The notes under the pieces: generated by a model
Database searches by the model: none
Told to the model about the DNA's origin: nothing
The model's input: the letters and a program-made list of their open reading frames with translations, nothing else
Shown here: one piece after another, positions 1 to 9,716 of the stretch
Layout of the letters: the number at the start of each line of letters is the position of its first letter
Numbering within the stretch: the stretch's first letter is position 1
DNA from: an uncultured Clostridia bacterium
GTDB taxonomy: Bacteria > Bacillota > Clostridia > TANB77 > CAG-508
Direction: 5' to 3'
Assembly (NCBI GenBank): GCA_934154445.1
Contig: CAKPGC010000012.1
Location: forward strand, 1 to 49,679
Length of the DNA stretch: 49,679 bases
Position numbers and translations under genes: made by a program

Positions 1-86
1 AATTCGTTATCGAATGTTACAGAAGCAACAGCTTTCATTCTGTTCTCTGAATTTACTTTTCTTAAACGTACATCTGTGATTTGCAT
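1..86 (-). CDS. spoVG: SpoVG, N-terminal part (cut by window edge)
   Basis: SpoVG is a small RNA/DNA-binding regulator (about 85-95 aa in the family) that affects septation, sporulation and cell-surface gene expression. Only the first 28 codons are in the window. They begin MQITDVRLRKV and continue through a VTFDNE stretch, which matches the conserved SpoVG N-terminus. The ATG at 84-86 is chosen because a purine-rich GGAAGGCGGTG ribosome site lies a few bases upstream (about 94-104). The gene is divergent from murC. The family call is clear; the rest of the gene is outside the window. Confidence 0.85.
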   Translation of the reverse strand, partial: MQITDVRLRKVNSENRMKAVASVTFDNE

Positions 87-297
87 TTTGCGTGCACCGC
101 CTTCCTTAAGTTTTTATTATTTTGTACATATTAGTTTATTCTTATGTACTTATTTTATTATTCTCCATAAAAAAATTTTTTCCTTCTTTTTTTTACATTT
201 TTTATTAAATTTTTAAAATATATCATTATTACAGTTTTTTATATATTCAAAAAAGTAATATTTATAACTAATAAATAATATTATTTATTAAAAACTA
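87..297. other. AT-rich intergenic region, spoVG/murC
   Basis: This spacer between divergent spoVG and murC is almost pure A/T with long T and A tracts. It must hold the spoVG promoter, but the composition gives too many chance matches to choose one. I see no ORF or RNA gene. Confidence 0.5.
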
Positions 298-326
298 TTG
301 AATTTTTAAGCATATAATTATATAAT
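298..326 (+). promoter_or_regulatory. murC promoter (sigma-A type)
   Basis: A -35 TTGAAT (298-303) and a perfect -10 TATAAT (321-326) are separated by 17 bases. Transcription would start near 333, giving a leader of about 48 nt before the murC ATG. Confidence 0.6.
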
Positions 327-380
327 CATTTTATTATAAAATTTCTAAGAATTTAATGAATTAGGGAGTGAATTTTAAAA

Positions 381-1760
381 ATGCCAAATATAGAAAATAT
401 GAGGAAATATAAAAACGTGCACATGATTGGTATTGGTGGAGTAAGCATGAGTGGTATTGCAGCAATACTTACAAATTGGGGATTTAATGTTACAGGTTCA
501 GATTGGGCCCAATCTGAAGCAACTGACAAATTAAATTCTATGGGAATTAAAGTTACAATTGGTCATAATTTAGCAGATGTTTCTAACTCAGACGTAGTAG
601 TATATTCAGCTGCAATAAAACAAGATGATCCAGAAATGTTAGAAGCAAAAAAATTAAATATTCCAACAATAGAAAGAGCTGATTTTTTAGGTGAAATCAC
701 AAGATGTTTTAAAGATACTATTTGCATTTCAGGTACACATGGAAAAACAACAACAACTTCTATGATTTCTCTTTGCTTTTTAGAGGCTCTACAAGATCCT
801 AGCATTCAAGTAGGTGCTTTTCTAAATGCTATAGATGGTAATTATAAAGTTGGAAATAGTGAACATTTCATCATTGAAGCATGTGAATATGTAGAAAGCT
901 TTTTAAAATTTAGTCCAAAAGCCGAAATTATTTTAAATATAGATAATGATCACCTTGATTATTTTAAGACATTTGATAATATAAAAAATGCTTTTGTTAA
1001 ATATGTTAAACTATTACCAGATGAAGGATTATTAGTAGTTAACGGAGATGACAAAAATTGTTTAGATCTACCTCAATATACTAAAGCGCAAATTCTTACT
1101 TATGGAATAAATAATAAAAACGTTAATTTTTATGCTGAAAATATAAAATTTAATAATGATGGTTTTCCAGAATTTGACGTATATAAAAATGGTGAGTTTT
1201 TCACTAAAATCAAATTATCTGTTCCTGGAACTCACAATGTTTTAAATGCTCTAGCTTGTATATCTTTATGCGATTATTATAAAATTGATAAAAAAGATTT
1301 ACAAAATGCTTTAAATAAATTTACAGGTGCTCATAGAAGATTCGAATATAAAGGAACATTAAATGGCGCTAGTATTTATGATGATTATGGTCATCATCCA
1401 ACAGAAATAATTGCTACATCTAACTCTGTAAATACTAAAAAGCACAATAAATCATGGGTTGTTTTCCAACCTCATACATATAGTAGAACAAAAAATCTTT
1501 TAGATGATTTTGCTAAAGCTTTGTTAAATTTTGATAATATTATAGTTCTAGATATTTATGCTGCCAGAGAAACCAATACATACAATATCTCTTCTAAAGA
1601 TTTAGTTGATAAAATTATCTCTCTAGGAAAAGATGCTAAATATATTTCTAACTTTGATGATTGTGTTTCATATCTAACAGAAAACGTTAAGGAAAATGAT
1701 ATTGTTCTAACTTTAGGTGCTGGTACTGTTACTCAAATTGGTCAAATGTTAGTAAAATAA
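381..1760 (+). CDS. murC: UDP-N-acetylmuramate--L-alanine ligase MurC
   Basis: MurC adds L-alanine to UDP-MurNAc with ATP, the first peptide step of cytoplasmic peptidoglycan precursor synthesis. The 459-aa length is normal for the family. The N-terminus has the GIGGVSMSGIA nucleotide-binding glycine loop (about residues 18-28). The ATP P-loop GTHGKTTTT follows at about residue 118, and the central HLDYF motif and DDYGHHPTEI of the C-terminal Mur ligase domain are present. GGGAGTG at 364-370 is well placed before the ATG. The gene has its own promoter and a terminator just downstream, so it looks monocistronic. Its single CGG string is out of frame (AAC GGA). Confidence 0.96.
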   Translation: MPNIENMRKYKNVHMIGIGGVSMSGIAAILTNWGFNVTGSDWAQSEATDKLNSMGIKVTIGHNLADVSNSDVVVYSAAIKQDDPEMLEAKKLNIPTIERADFLGEITRCFKDTICISGTHGKTTTTSMISLCFLEALQDPSIQVGAFLNAIDGNYKVGNSEHFIIEACEYVESFLKFSPKAEIILNIDNDHLDYFKTFDNIKNAFVKYVKLLPDEGLLVVNGDDKNCLDLPQYTKAQILTYGINNKNVNFYAENIKFNNDGFPEFDVYKNGEFFTKIKLSVPGTHNVLNALACISLCDYYKIDKKDLQNALNKFTGAHRRFEYKGTLNGASIYDDYGHHPTEIIATSNSVNTKKHNKSWVVFQPHTYSRTKNLLDDFAKALLNFDNIIVLDIYAARETNTYNISSKDLVDKIISLGKDAKYISNFDDCVSYLTENVKENDIVLTLGAGTVTQIGQMLVK

Positions 1761-1777
1761 TCAGAAAAACATGATAA

Positions 1778-1812
1778 AAACCAATGAACATTTTAATTCA
1801 TTGGTTTTTTTA
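1778..1812 (+). terminator. Rho-independent terminator after murC
   Basis: An 11-bp stem, AAACCAATGAA (1778-1788) with TTCATTGGTTT (1797-1807), runs into a T tract in the plus direction, 17 bases after the murC stop. Confidence 0.8.
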
Positions 1813-1873
1813 TTTTATGATACATTTTTTATATCATTACACATTCACATTTTGCCTCAATTTTGTTTATTAA

Positions 1874-3116
1874 TTATTGAACACTTCTCATTTGTTTTAG
1901 CATAATATCTCCAAAAACCCCATAGCCTTCTTTAGGATTATTAACAAGAACATGAGTCACGGCCCCAACAAATTTTCCATTCTGAATTATTGGAGATCCA
2001 CTCATACCGCTGTATTATTCCACCAGTCTTTTGTAATAATCTCTCATCTGTAATTTTTATTAACATACTTTTATTATCATAATTATTTTCCTTATAAATC
2101 TTTTCTATTTCTATCTCATATTCTTCTATCTTTCCATTCTCCAGACTACACATAATTTTTGCTTTTCCAGTTTTAATCTCGTTTCTTAATGCTAATTCTA
2201 TTTCCTTTGATGTATCTATATTTAAACTAGATAAATTTTCTACTTTACCATATATTCCAAATTTTGTATTTTTATATATTGTTCCTATATTTCTTTGATT
2301 ATCAAGTGTACCCTGTATTCTTCCAGGAGTACCACTTTCACCTTTAACAACATTTAAAATCTTTGTTGTAACAAATTCTCCTGACGCAATATCTATAAGC
2401 TGTTCTGTATCTATATCTGTTATTCCATGTCCTAACGCCCCAAAACTTTGTGTAGACGGCTCATAAAATGTAACCGTTCCGACTCCTGCTGCACTATCTC
2501 TAACCCATAATCCCAATTTATATTCTGTACCACTTGTTTTAACAGGCTTTATTGAACATTCTAGTGTTCTTTCATCATGTACATATTGAATTTCTAACTC
2601 TTTTCCATCACAAGCATTAACTTTTTTGATTAATTCCTCTGTTGTTTCAATTTTATCATTATTTACTGATATTATTGTATCACCTTCTTCGATTCCTGTA
2701 TTTTCGTAGGGTCTATATTTTTTATTATCCAATCCTTGTATCTCTGACATTCCAACAACCAGCACTCCACTTGTATATAATTTTATACCTGCTATACTTC
2801 CAACAGGTATTACTGTTGTTCTAGGCAATACATCAACATCTACATTTTTTACAAATATATTTTCAAAAAGACTCAATTTTACTGTTTTTTTTCCAGCATC
2901 ATTTATTATATTGGTCTGGTTGCTTGATATAGTTTCTATTACTTTATCTCTATCTGTTAAATTTGCTTTTAATCCTAACATAGTTTTTAAATTTATTGAT
3001 TCTCCTGCAAAAATTACTATGTTGTCTGGAATTGATTGAAAATATACTACATAAGAATATATAATTAATAATAAAATTAAAGTAATTATTTTTAGAATTA
3101 ATTTATTTTTTTTCAA
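1874..3116 (-). CDS. spoIVB: SpoIVB serine peptidase, interrupted by a +1 frame change
   Basis: SpoIVB (family S55) is made in the forespore, secreted into the intermembrane space, and cleaves SpoIVFA to release pro-sigma-K processing in the mother cell. Visible parts are an N-terminal membrane anchor (residues 7-27), a PDZ domain (about 105-185, GIEEGDTIISVNN), and the peptidase domain with GALGHGITD (about 225, catalytic His). In the zero frame the protein derails after TGGIIQ at codon 369 and ends at 1941. Skipping one base, the C of an in-frame CGG at 2009, restores QGMSGSPIIQNGK with the catalytic serine and carries on to a natural stop at 1874-1876 (413 aa in total). The start is TTG at 3116, set by AGGAG 7 bases upstream. 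The gene is either recoded or a very recent pseudogene. Confidence 0.85.
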
Positions 3117-3201
3117 TTCTTTTCTCCTATTAATGTTTTTTATTATTATTTACTTTTTATATTTTTTTATTCTTTTTGATTAATTCAAGATTAAAAAAAT
3201 C

Positions 3202-3247
3202 AATTTAAAATGAGGCGAACTTCATTTAATTCACCTCATTTTAAATT
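3202..3247 (-). terminator. Terminator of the Tad-type operon
   Basis: A 14-bp perfect stem (3202-3215 with 3234-3247) directly follows the stop codon of the last operon gene. In the minus direction it is followed by A/T-rich sequence with a T run. Confidence 0.7.
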
Positions 3248-5684
3248 TTATTTTCCAATTATTGAATATTTAATTTTAGACCCACCAGAAGTACCACAGA
3301 AAAATGATACCCATGTATAAGAAGAAACATCAACTGTAATATCGAAATTATGCTCTCCATAGATAGAAAAAAGAGATTTTATTATTTTACCGTTAATTCC
3401 ATTTTTGCCTTCATACATTTGGAAATTTCCACCTGTAGAAATGTTAGCTGTTCCAAAAATTCTTATACTTTTATATTCGGTCAAGTCATATACATCAAAC
3501 CAAGGACCATTTCTTGAAGTAACTTCCTCTGTTCTTATGTTTTGAGTTATCCATTTTGCATATAAGTCTTTATCACCTGTATCTGTTTCTGTAATCCTTG
3601 TTATTGGATCTCCTGAGAAATTCTCATTATCATACCAGCCTTTAAATATATAGCCTTCTCTAGTGACCAGATTAGCATCTGGTAGTGTAGAACCAACTCC
3701 AAATGTATAACTTCCTTTTGCAATCGTTGAAGGACTATGTCCTCCAATTACTCCACCATTATTATGAAATGTTATAATATACGTTGCAGGAGGAGTCTGA
3801 ACTTGTTTCCATGCAGCATACAGTGTTACTGATCTATCTTGATCATAATCTCCACCCGCATGTATTAATTTTCCTAATTGATCAGGGTATGCCCCTGCCC
3901 ATCCATAAAATTCATATCCTTGTTTAGTAGGTTTTACAGTACTTAATTTTAAAGTTACTCCTTTAATTTTTGTTTGAGGACTTGGAGCTCCTATTCCTCC
4001 ATTAGCATCATAAGTTACTGTATAGGTTTCTTCCACGTCTACATTATCCTCACTATTACTACTTGATGGTATCCACAATTGTTGTCGATATAAACCATAT
4101 CGTTCTCTCGCCAATGCAGTATAATAAACCTTTTTTAACGAATCATTAAGAGAATTTTTTATATATTCCATTATATTTCCATTATAATCATCAGAAATAT
4201 TGTCCTGTGTAACTATTGAGCCATAAGATAATGTACCTTCAATTGGAAGATAATTTGCACCCTCTGTACTGTCTGTAGTTCTCTTTTCTAAATTAACATT
4301 AAATATTCCTACAGTTTTAGAATCATAGGCTAATCCTTTTTCCGTTATTCTATGTATAACATTATCACTAGTTTTTATATATATGGAATCTTCCATAACA
4401 ACATCTTCATTTTTAGTATTAGTAACTATTGAATATCCATTATAAGTCTTTCCTCCTATATTAGCTCCTTGAAAAAAGCTTATAACAGATATGTTGTCCA
4501 TAATTTTATCCCAATCAGTATCTTTTAATTTTGGCATTTGAAAATCAGTACTTGCACCTGAATAATTATTAAAATTTGATATTGCAACAGATAAGTTTTT
4601 GGTTATTGAATTCTTTATTACATCCCTTTTATGAATATTGAAATTAGAGTCTTCTGCTTCAATATTACCATCATAATCAAAGATTTTGGCAACAGAATAA
4701 TATTCACTTTTTCCTGTTCCAGTTTCTTCTATATCACTTGTTTTTAAGTCAAGTAAATTGTATTTTTTAATAAAATTATATAATTCAACCGCATCTTTGT
4801 AATAATTTTTAGCATTACTTTTACCATACTCAAATGTTGATTTATTTTGTAATTGTTTTTTTCCATTTAAAACAGAAAATACTTCGTCTCCATTTTTATA
4901 ATATTTTACTCCTTTTACTTTAACATAAGGTAAATATTTATATTCTCCATCAACATATATATTTTCTTCTAATGGTTCTTCATCTTCAATTTTTATACCA
5001 TTATAATAAACGTCATTGTCACTTACATAAACCCCATTTTCACTTTTATTACTTGCCATATTTAAAACATAACCATATTGGCTTACTGTTACTTTTTTTC
5101 CACCTTCTGAAACGTATCCTTGTATCGCTATATAATTATCCAAAGAATACGTAATAGTAATGTCAATACTACTTGTCTTATATCTACAACTGTAATACAC
5201 ATAAGGTTTTAAGCCATATAGATTTTCTCCATCTTTATATGTAGGAACATAGTCTGAATCTGTTTCTTCATATTCTGCTGTTTTATTATTTTGATCAACT
5301 ATTGTCTTTTCATCCCAAGTGTTTTTATATGGCGAATAGATATAATATCCATCATACATTGTATAAACCAATGCTGGCACATAATTTTGTAATGTTGTTT
5401 TTGTATATCCGAAGAGAACTAAAATTAGTAGATAAAGAGTTGAAAAATATATTTACTGACGCTTCTATATCTCTTATTTTTGAATTTGTAAGAGCACCTG
5501 TATCACTCATAAAACTATTTAATTGATATGCTTTTAAAGCATCGTGTGTAGCATCATTTAATTTTGAATCATAAGTTGTTTGCAAACTTATTGTTTCTAC
5601 TCTTGTTTGAGTATATGATGCTAATACTAATGATATTGGTAAAATTATTATAATAAATATAATTGCTAAGCTTTGTATCTTCAT
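3248..5684 (-). CDS. Tad-locus surface protein with InlB-type repeats, interrupted by a +1 frame change
   Basis: This is the last gene of the Tad-like operon, probably a large membrane-anchored minor pilin or tip adhesin. It has a short N-terminal membrane segment (residues 5-22) and a TadE/G-like juxtamembrane region. A long extracellular part follows, then two Listeria-Bacteroides (InlB B-type) repeats around residues 555-690, recognisable from YDANGG, YEFYGW, HNNGGV and FKGWYDN. The reading frame changes at an in-frame CGG at 5409-5411. The upstream 91 codons end SLSTNFSSL; after the C is skipped the product continues GYTKTTLQNYVPALVYT for a further 720 codons (811 aa in total). Without the shift the first ORF stops after 110 aa, and the rest has no ribosome site at its first ATG. 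Function is inferred from architecture and position. Confidence 0.7.
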
Positions 5685-5714
5685 ATTTTTCTTTCCTTTT
5701 TTCTTATTCTAAAA

Positions 5715-5741
5715 TAGCTTGTAATAAAACATTACAAGCTA
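5715..5741 (-). terminator. Intercistronic hairpin, possible attenuator
   Basis: An 11-bp perfect stem, TAGCTTGTAAT with ATTACAAGCTA, has a 5-nt loop and is followed by TTTTAG on the minus strand. It lies between two operon genes and could lower or stabilise expression of the last, large surface-protein gene. Confidence 0.45.
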
Positions 5742-5758
5742 ATCTATAATCTTTTGTT

Positions 5759-6277
5759 TTAACTTCCTGTTGCTATTACCATTCCACTATGTGATGATGC
5801 TATTGTATATATCTCACTTCCTACTACTGTATAGAAAAAGTTTTTCAATTGCTGTGCAATGGTTTGATTTGTATTTTTAGCACTAACAGTAATAATGTCT
5901 CCTTCTTTTAAATAATATGTACCTTTTTTATTTAAAGTATCTTCTATTTGAGAAGTATAGACTGAATAATATAATTTCTCAGTATCGTCTGAATTGCTTT
6001 GGATTGACTTTCTACTAGGGTTCTCATCTAGAACTCTAACTTCAATTTCAACATTATAAGTATTTCCAGTTGAACCTAAATTTTCAATATATTTATTATA
6101 TGCATCAGCTGTGATTTTACCTGCCAATCGTACTTCATCAGCAAATTCATTTGTAGCTATATCTACTGTTAATTGAGAAACGTCATCAGTTCTGTCTGAC
6201 ATAGACATTAATGGAAATATAAACATTAAAATTGCGGCGATTGCTATGCCTATAATTGATGTTAATATATCTTCCAT
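5759..6277 (-). CDS. Small membrane pilin-like protein, PLMSMSDR type
   Basis: The 172-aa protein has one N-terminal hydrophobic segment (about residues 4-27) and an extracellular tail. It is a paralogue of the next gene upstream: both have a PL-x2-M-x-DR motif after the membrane helix, an EF(A/V)-(D/E)EVR region, a KIT-x4-Y segment, and an internal DEN(P/Q). The tail contains a KEGDIITVSAKN-type beta segment, also conserved in the paralogue. GGAGG precedes the ATG. It is probably a minor pilin or pseudopilin of the Tad-like machine; I do not recognise a named family. Confidence 0.65.
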   Translation of the reverse strand: MEDILTSIIGIAIAAILMFIFPLMSMSDRTDDVSQLTVDIATNEFADEVRLAGKITADAYNKYIENLGSTGNTYNVEIEVRVLDENPSRKSIQSNSDDTEKLYYSVYTSQIEDTLNKKGTYYLKEGDIITVSAKNTNQTIAQQLKNFFYTVVGSEIYTIASSHSGMVIATGS

Positions 6278-6289
6278 TATTTATCCTCC

Positions 6290-6799
6290 TTATTGCACCA
6301 TTCCTGCCTTAGAGGCTATAATTGTAGCTGTATCGTTTCCAACTATTTTATATGTCCAATTTTTTAATTGTTGTGATAATGTTAAATTTGTATTTCTTAC
6401 TTCAACCAACACTATATCACCTGTTTTTAATTTTTTTACTCCATTTTTTTCTAATTCTTCTTCTACTTGTGCCTTATATTCTATATAATATACATTTTCA
6501 CCGTTTTTATAATTTGATGTTTGTGATGTTTTTTTACCTTGGTTTTCATCAATGTTTTTTATTTCCATTTCTACATCAAAAGTATAACCTAAAGAATTTA
6601 AGTTCTCTAAAAATTGGCTGTATTTAGTTTCTGTAATTTTACCTGTTGTTCTCACTTCCTCAACAAAGTCAGAAACTATTGCCTCCACTTCTGATTGTGA
6701 TGTAGTATCAAATCTATCTGCCATAGTTACTAATGGCACAAAGAAAATCAAACCTGCTACAAGTACTATTGCTACAACTGTTATTAATGTATCACTCAT
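6290..6799 (-). CDS. Small membrane pilin-like protein, PLVTMADR type
   Basis: The 169-aa paralogue of the downstream gene starts MSDTLITVVAIVLVAG and has a single N-terminal membrane helix, then PLVTMADR. The start is set at 6799 because GGAGGAAAAT lies just upstream; an in-frame extension to 6859 has no ribosome site. The tail ends in a TGDIVLVEVRN beta segment and a C-terminal SKAGMVQ, matching SHSGMVIATGS in the paralogue. The pair probably arose by tandem duplication and may form a heterodimeric minor-pilin pair. Confidence 0.65.
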   Translation of the reverse strand: MSDTLITVVAIVLVAGLIFFVPLVTMADRFDTTSQSEVEAIVSDFVEEVRTTGKITETKYSQFLENLNSLGYTFDVEMEIKNIDENQGKKTSQTSNYKNGENVYYIEYKAQVEEELEKNGVKKLKTGDIVLVEVRNTNLTLSQQLKNWTYKIVGNDTATIIASKAGMVQ

Positions 6800-6863
6800 A
6801 ATTTTCCTCCTATATAACACTATTTTAAATATTATAACATTATTTGATTTTTTTTTCAAGTTT

Positions 6864-7454
6864 CTATTGAACTTTGTAGGTTATAATTCTTTTTTTATTT
6901 TTATTTACTTCTGGAACATTTGGATTATCATCTTCATAATATACCCCTAAGTATTCAGTAATATTATTTTTTCCATTTAATTGCTCATACAGTGAAGAAC
7001 AATTAGTGAAATCGATTTTACCACCAAATTTTTTCAAAAAGTCTTCTTGACTTGTATCAAAATCCCTATAAAGTATTGCTCTTATAAATATAGCTTTATC
7101 ATTTTCGTTTCCTAAAAATGATTCTTCTCCTAATGTATATCGTTCTTCCATATCACCGTTTTGGTTTTTAAATCTATATAATGGCTCATTAAGTCCATCA
7201 AATATAATCTTATATTCTTCTAGATATGCTCTATAAACAGAAGGTATAATTGTTTCTAAATTAACATTTCTTACAGAATTTGTAGATTCATAATAGTAGT
7301 TGCCTTCGATATAAGATGTCTCTCTATCTCTATAATCTATTATTATATCTGCAGTTTGTCTAACTCTTCCAAAAGCAAAAATAATAATGGAAAGAGCTAA
7401 CACGAATATTAACACGGCCCCAGCCATCTTTAACGCATCTGCTGCATTTTCCAT
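6864..7454 (-). CDS. MENA-type pilin-like protein
   Basis: The 196-aa protein begins MENAADALKMAGAVLI, the variant member of a four-gene family in this operon that shares the N-terminus MENA-x-x-AL before a hydrophobic helix (about residues 8-28). The globular remainder carries an RD-RETSYIEGNYYYES segment and is unlike the other three in sequence. AAGGAGGAATAATA gives a strong ribosome site. The invariant N-terminus suggests recognition by one assembly platform or leader peptidase, with diverged exposed domains. Confidence 0.65.
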   Translation of the reverse strand: MENAADALKMAGAVLIFVLALSIIIFAFGRVRQTADIIIDYRDRETSYIEGNYYYESTNSVRNVNLETIIPSVYRAYLEEYKIIFDGLNEPLYRFKNQNGDMEERYTLGEESFLGNENDKAIFIRAILYRDFDTSQEDFLKKFGGKIDFTNCSSLYEQLNGKNNITEYLGVYYEDDNPNVPEVNKNKKRIITYKVQ

Positions 7455-7466
7455 TATTATTCCTCC

Positions 7467-7892
7467 TTATTTATTTGTTTTTTTTGTAATTGTTATTTCG
7501 TTTACATATCCACTATTTGAATCATATTTAACAGATACACTATATCTTGCAGAAGAAGCTATTGTACTTGTTTGATAAGTAAGTGCTGCACCTTCACTTT
7601 TATCTGTTGGATCACCTGCTCCGACTAATGTAATACTTCTACCATTTCCTTCTCTCTTATCTGAAACATTGCTTGTGTTAACTTCTTGTATTAAAGTCTT
7701 AATTTCAGAACCATTTCTTGTTCCTTCATATTTTGTAAATTTTTGATTAAATGTTGAAATTTCTATATCTGACATACCACTATTTTTAATTTGATCTTGA
7801 CCTACTCCAATTACATAAACTCCTAAAGTTATCAAGACTATTGCTATTAATATAGCTGCTGCTATTATTAGCGCTTTTGATGCGTTTTCCAT
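7467..7892 (-). CDS. MENA-type pilin-like protein
   Basis: This 141-aa member of the MENASKAL family (N-terminus MENASKALIIAAAILIAIV) has a helix at about residues 8-30. An ISTFNQKFTKYEG region resembles LSEFNSKFTTYEN and LAQFNTDFERYTD of the two upstream paralogues. The C-terminal half is Thr/Ser-rich beta-type sequence. Its ribosome site (AAAGGAGG) is the strongest in the group and the ORF is short, so it may encode the major pilin; that is inference only. Confidence 0.65.
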   Translation of the reverse strand: MENASKALIIAAAILIAIVLITLGVYVIGVGQDQIKNSGMSDIEISTFNQKFTKYEGTRNGSEIKTLIQEVNTSNVSDKREGNGRSITLVGAGDPTDKSEGAALTYQTSTIASSARYSVSVKYDSNSGYVNEITITKKTNK

Positions 7893-7970
7893 TTTATTTC
7901 CTCCTTTGTTTTTTATTTATATATTAAATACTAATAAAATCAAGCATATTAGTAACATTAAAAACATAAT

Positions 7971-8402
7971 TTAACTTGTTATTTGTTCAAAAAGCATATA
8001 TTTAACTCTTTTTGTTGACCCGTGATATTCAATATTTGTACACTTAAATTTTATATTACCATAATAGTTAATAAAATTTTGCATTCCTTTTTTATAAAAT
8101 GTTTCCATTTGATATATTGAATCATTGTCTATCATTTTCACTTCTATATTTATAGAATTTTTATCATTATTTAAATAAATTCCTTTGTTGTTTTTTTCTA
8201 CTTCATTTTTTTCATTATTATCTACTGCCCTGTTAATTACTGTAGATAAATCAGTTCCATATATCTCCAGATTTAAATACTTTTCAAATTCTAAGTTAGC
8301 CCTTTTTGACATATTATACTCTGCTTTAAAATTTAAATATAGATATGAAATTCCACATATTATAATTATTGTAATTATAAAAAATATAGCAATTTTTTTC
8401 AT
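7971..8402 (-). CDS. Membrane-anchored protein of unknown function within the pilin cluster
   Basis: The 143-aa product starts MKKIAIFFIITIIIICG, a single hydrophobic segment, and has an Asn/Lys-rich tail with the ending STKRVKYMLFEQ. It lacks the MENASKAL start of its neighbours. The ATG at 8402 is preferred over an upstream in-frame ATG because AAAGGAAA lies in front of it and a complete promoter overlaps the longer version. It has its own promoter inside the operon, so its level may be set separately. I do not recognise a family. Confidence 0.6.
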   Translation of the reverse strand: MKKIAIFFIITIIIICGISYLYLNFKAEYNMSKRANLEFEKYLNLEIYGTDLSTVINRAVDNNEKNEVEKNNKGIYLNNDKNSINIEVKMIDNDSIYQMETFYKKGMQNFINYYGNIKFKCTNIEYHGSTKRVKYMLFEQITS

Positions 8403-8420
8403 TATTTTATTTCCTTTTTT

Positions 8421-8449
8421 ATTATAGCATTTCAATTTTTGTTTTTCAA
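8421..8449 (-). promoter_or_regulatory. Internal promoter in the pilin cluster
   Basis: On the minus strand, TTGAAA (8444-8449) and TATAAT (8421-8426) are spaced by 17 bases, just upstream of the gene starting at 8402. Confidence 0.5.
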
Positions 8450-8478
8450 TACTTTATATAAATTGCAAACAATATTTT

Positions 8479-8940
8479 TTATTTAAGTGGAATAAAACTA
8501 ATTGATTTTATTCTTCCACTATCATAATACTGTATTCCACTGCAACTAAATTTCGTAAGTGCTCCATTATTTTGATTCACATATTTATTTATTAGACTTG
8601 TTTCTGTTTCTTTCAAAACACTATTATTGCCAATTTTTACATCTATATAATTTTCTTTAGTAGCATCTGATGCCTCATAATATTCATTATTTTCTTTTGC
8701 ATAGCCTGCTAAAGTAATTATATCATATATAGTAATCTTCCAATTACCATTATCATCTTTATAATTTTCATAAGTTGTAAATTTAGAATTAAATTCTGAT
8801 AATTGAAGTTGAGCATTTCGAGCATTAATTTCTGCAGAAGTTGAACCGAAATCTATAAACAAGTATACTGCTAAAGATATAATCAAAACACCTATTAATA
8901 CTCCTCCTGCCATAATTAACGCTTTTGATGCATTTTCCAT
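8479..8940 (-). CDS. MENASKAL-type pilin-like protein
   Basis: The 153-aa protein has N-terminus MENASKALIMAGGVLIGVL, a membrane helix to about residue 29, then an NAQLQLSEFNSKFTTYEN segment shared with its paralogues. It ends with a beta-rich tail whose DSGRIKSISFIPLK resembles EDGQIKDLYFKFSK in the next gene upstream. An AGAGGTGAATT ribosome site is present. It is probably a pilin or pseudopilin of the Tad-like system. Confidence 0.65.
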   Translation of the reverse strand: MENASKALIMAGGVLIGVLIISLAVYLFIDFGSTSAEINARNAQLQLSEFNSKFTTYENYKDDNGNWKITIYDIITLAGYAKENNEYYEASDATKENYIDVKIGNNSVLKETETSLINKYVNQNNGALTKFSCSGIQYYDSGRIKSISFIPLK

Positions 8941-8956
8941 AATTCACCTCTTATTT

Positions 8957-9673
8957 TTATTTGCTAAATTTAAAATATAAATCTTTTATTTGTCCATCTT
9001 CATAAACAGGCTCTTTTGATATTACAAATGTTGAAGTTTTAAATTCTGAGTACTGTCTATATTTTTTTATTGTATCTAATGTTGGAGTTGGTGTTGTTCC
9101 ATTCCAACTACTATATTTATTTGAATCTATTTCAACTAGCTTTTCCTTGATATTAGCTATATTCTCTGATTTATTTTTACTTGAGTCATAAACTGAAGAT
9201 AATATTTTTAATTTTTCTATACTTATATTTGATTCAGCAACTGAGAAACTATCAAGTATCTTCTTTAATTCATTACTATTAGTAAATACGTATTCATCTT
9301 GAGTAAATAAAGAATCACTATCTTTTTCTTTGTCATAAGCATATTTTTTATTAAAGTTTTTTAATCCACTTACTGTTACTGACATTTTAATATTATAATT
9401 AACAGAATTTGTAGTTTCTCCATTTTTTGCTTTTACATTATAATTTATCACTTTATTTATTAACGAAACAACATCTATTCCTTTTATTCCATTATCATCA
9501 GTATACCTCTCAAAATCGGTATTGAATTGAGCTAACTGAGAATTTTTCTCATTTACCGTTTGAGCTTTTTCATAATCACCTATTTGATTAAACATTAACA
9601 TCAATGCACCTATAATCAATAAAGCAATTAATATTCCTCCAGCCATCAATAAAGCTTTTGATGCATTTTCCAT
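8957..9673 (-). CDS. MENASKAL-type pilin-like protein, long form
   Basis: At 238 aa this is the largest MENASKAL family member (MENASKALLMAGGILIALL). It has the same LAQFNTDFERYTD motif after the helix and an extra domain of about 85 residues, rich in Lys/Ser/Asn, before a shared C-terminal strand. It is the first pilin-like gene after the secretion-platform gene. A larger member next to shorter ones is common for minor pilins that cap or initiate a fibre, but that role is a guess. Confidence 0.65.
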   Translation of the reverse strand: MENASKALLMAGGILIALLIIGALMLMFNQIGDYEKAQTVNEKNSQLAQFNTDFERYTDDNGIKGIDVVSLINKVINYNVKAKNGETTNSVNYNIKMSVTVSGLKNFNKKYAYDKEKDSDSLFTQDEYVFTNSNELKKILDSFSVAESNISIEKLKILSSVYDSSKNKSENIANIKEKLVEIDSNKYSSWNGTTPTPTLDTIKKYRQYSEFKTSTFVISKEPVYEDGQIKDLYFKFSK

Positions 9674-9716
9674 ATCACTACATCCTTTCGCTTGTTTTTC
9701 TTATTTATTTTATATC

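Noticed and set aside
4972..5154. Long plus-strand ORFs rich in Leu/His/Tyr opposite minus-strand genes (many places in 2.6-36 kb)
   Set aside because: They are antisense shadows of AT-rich genes, without ribosome sites or plausible protein composition.
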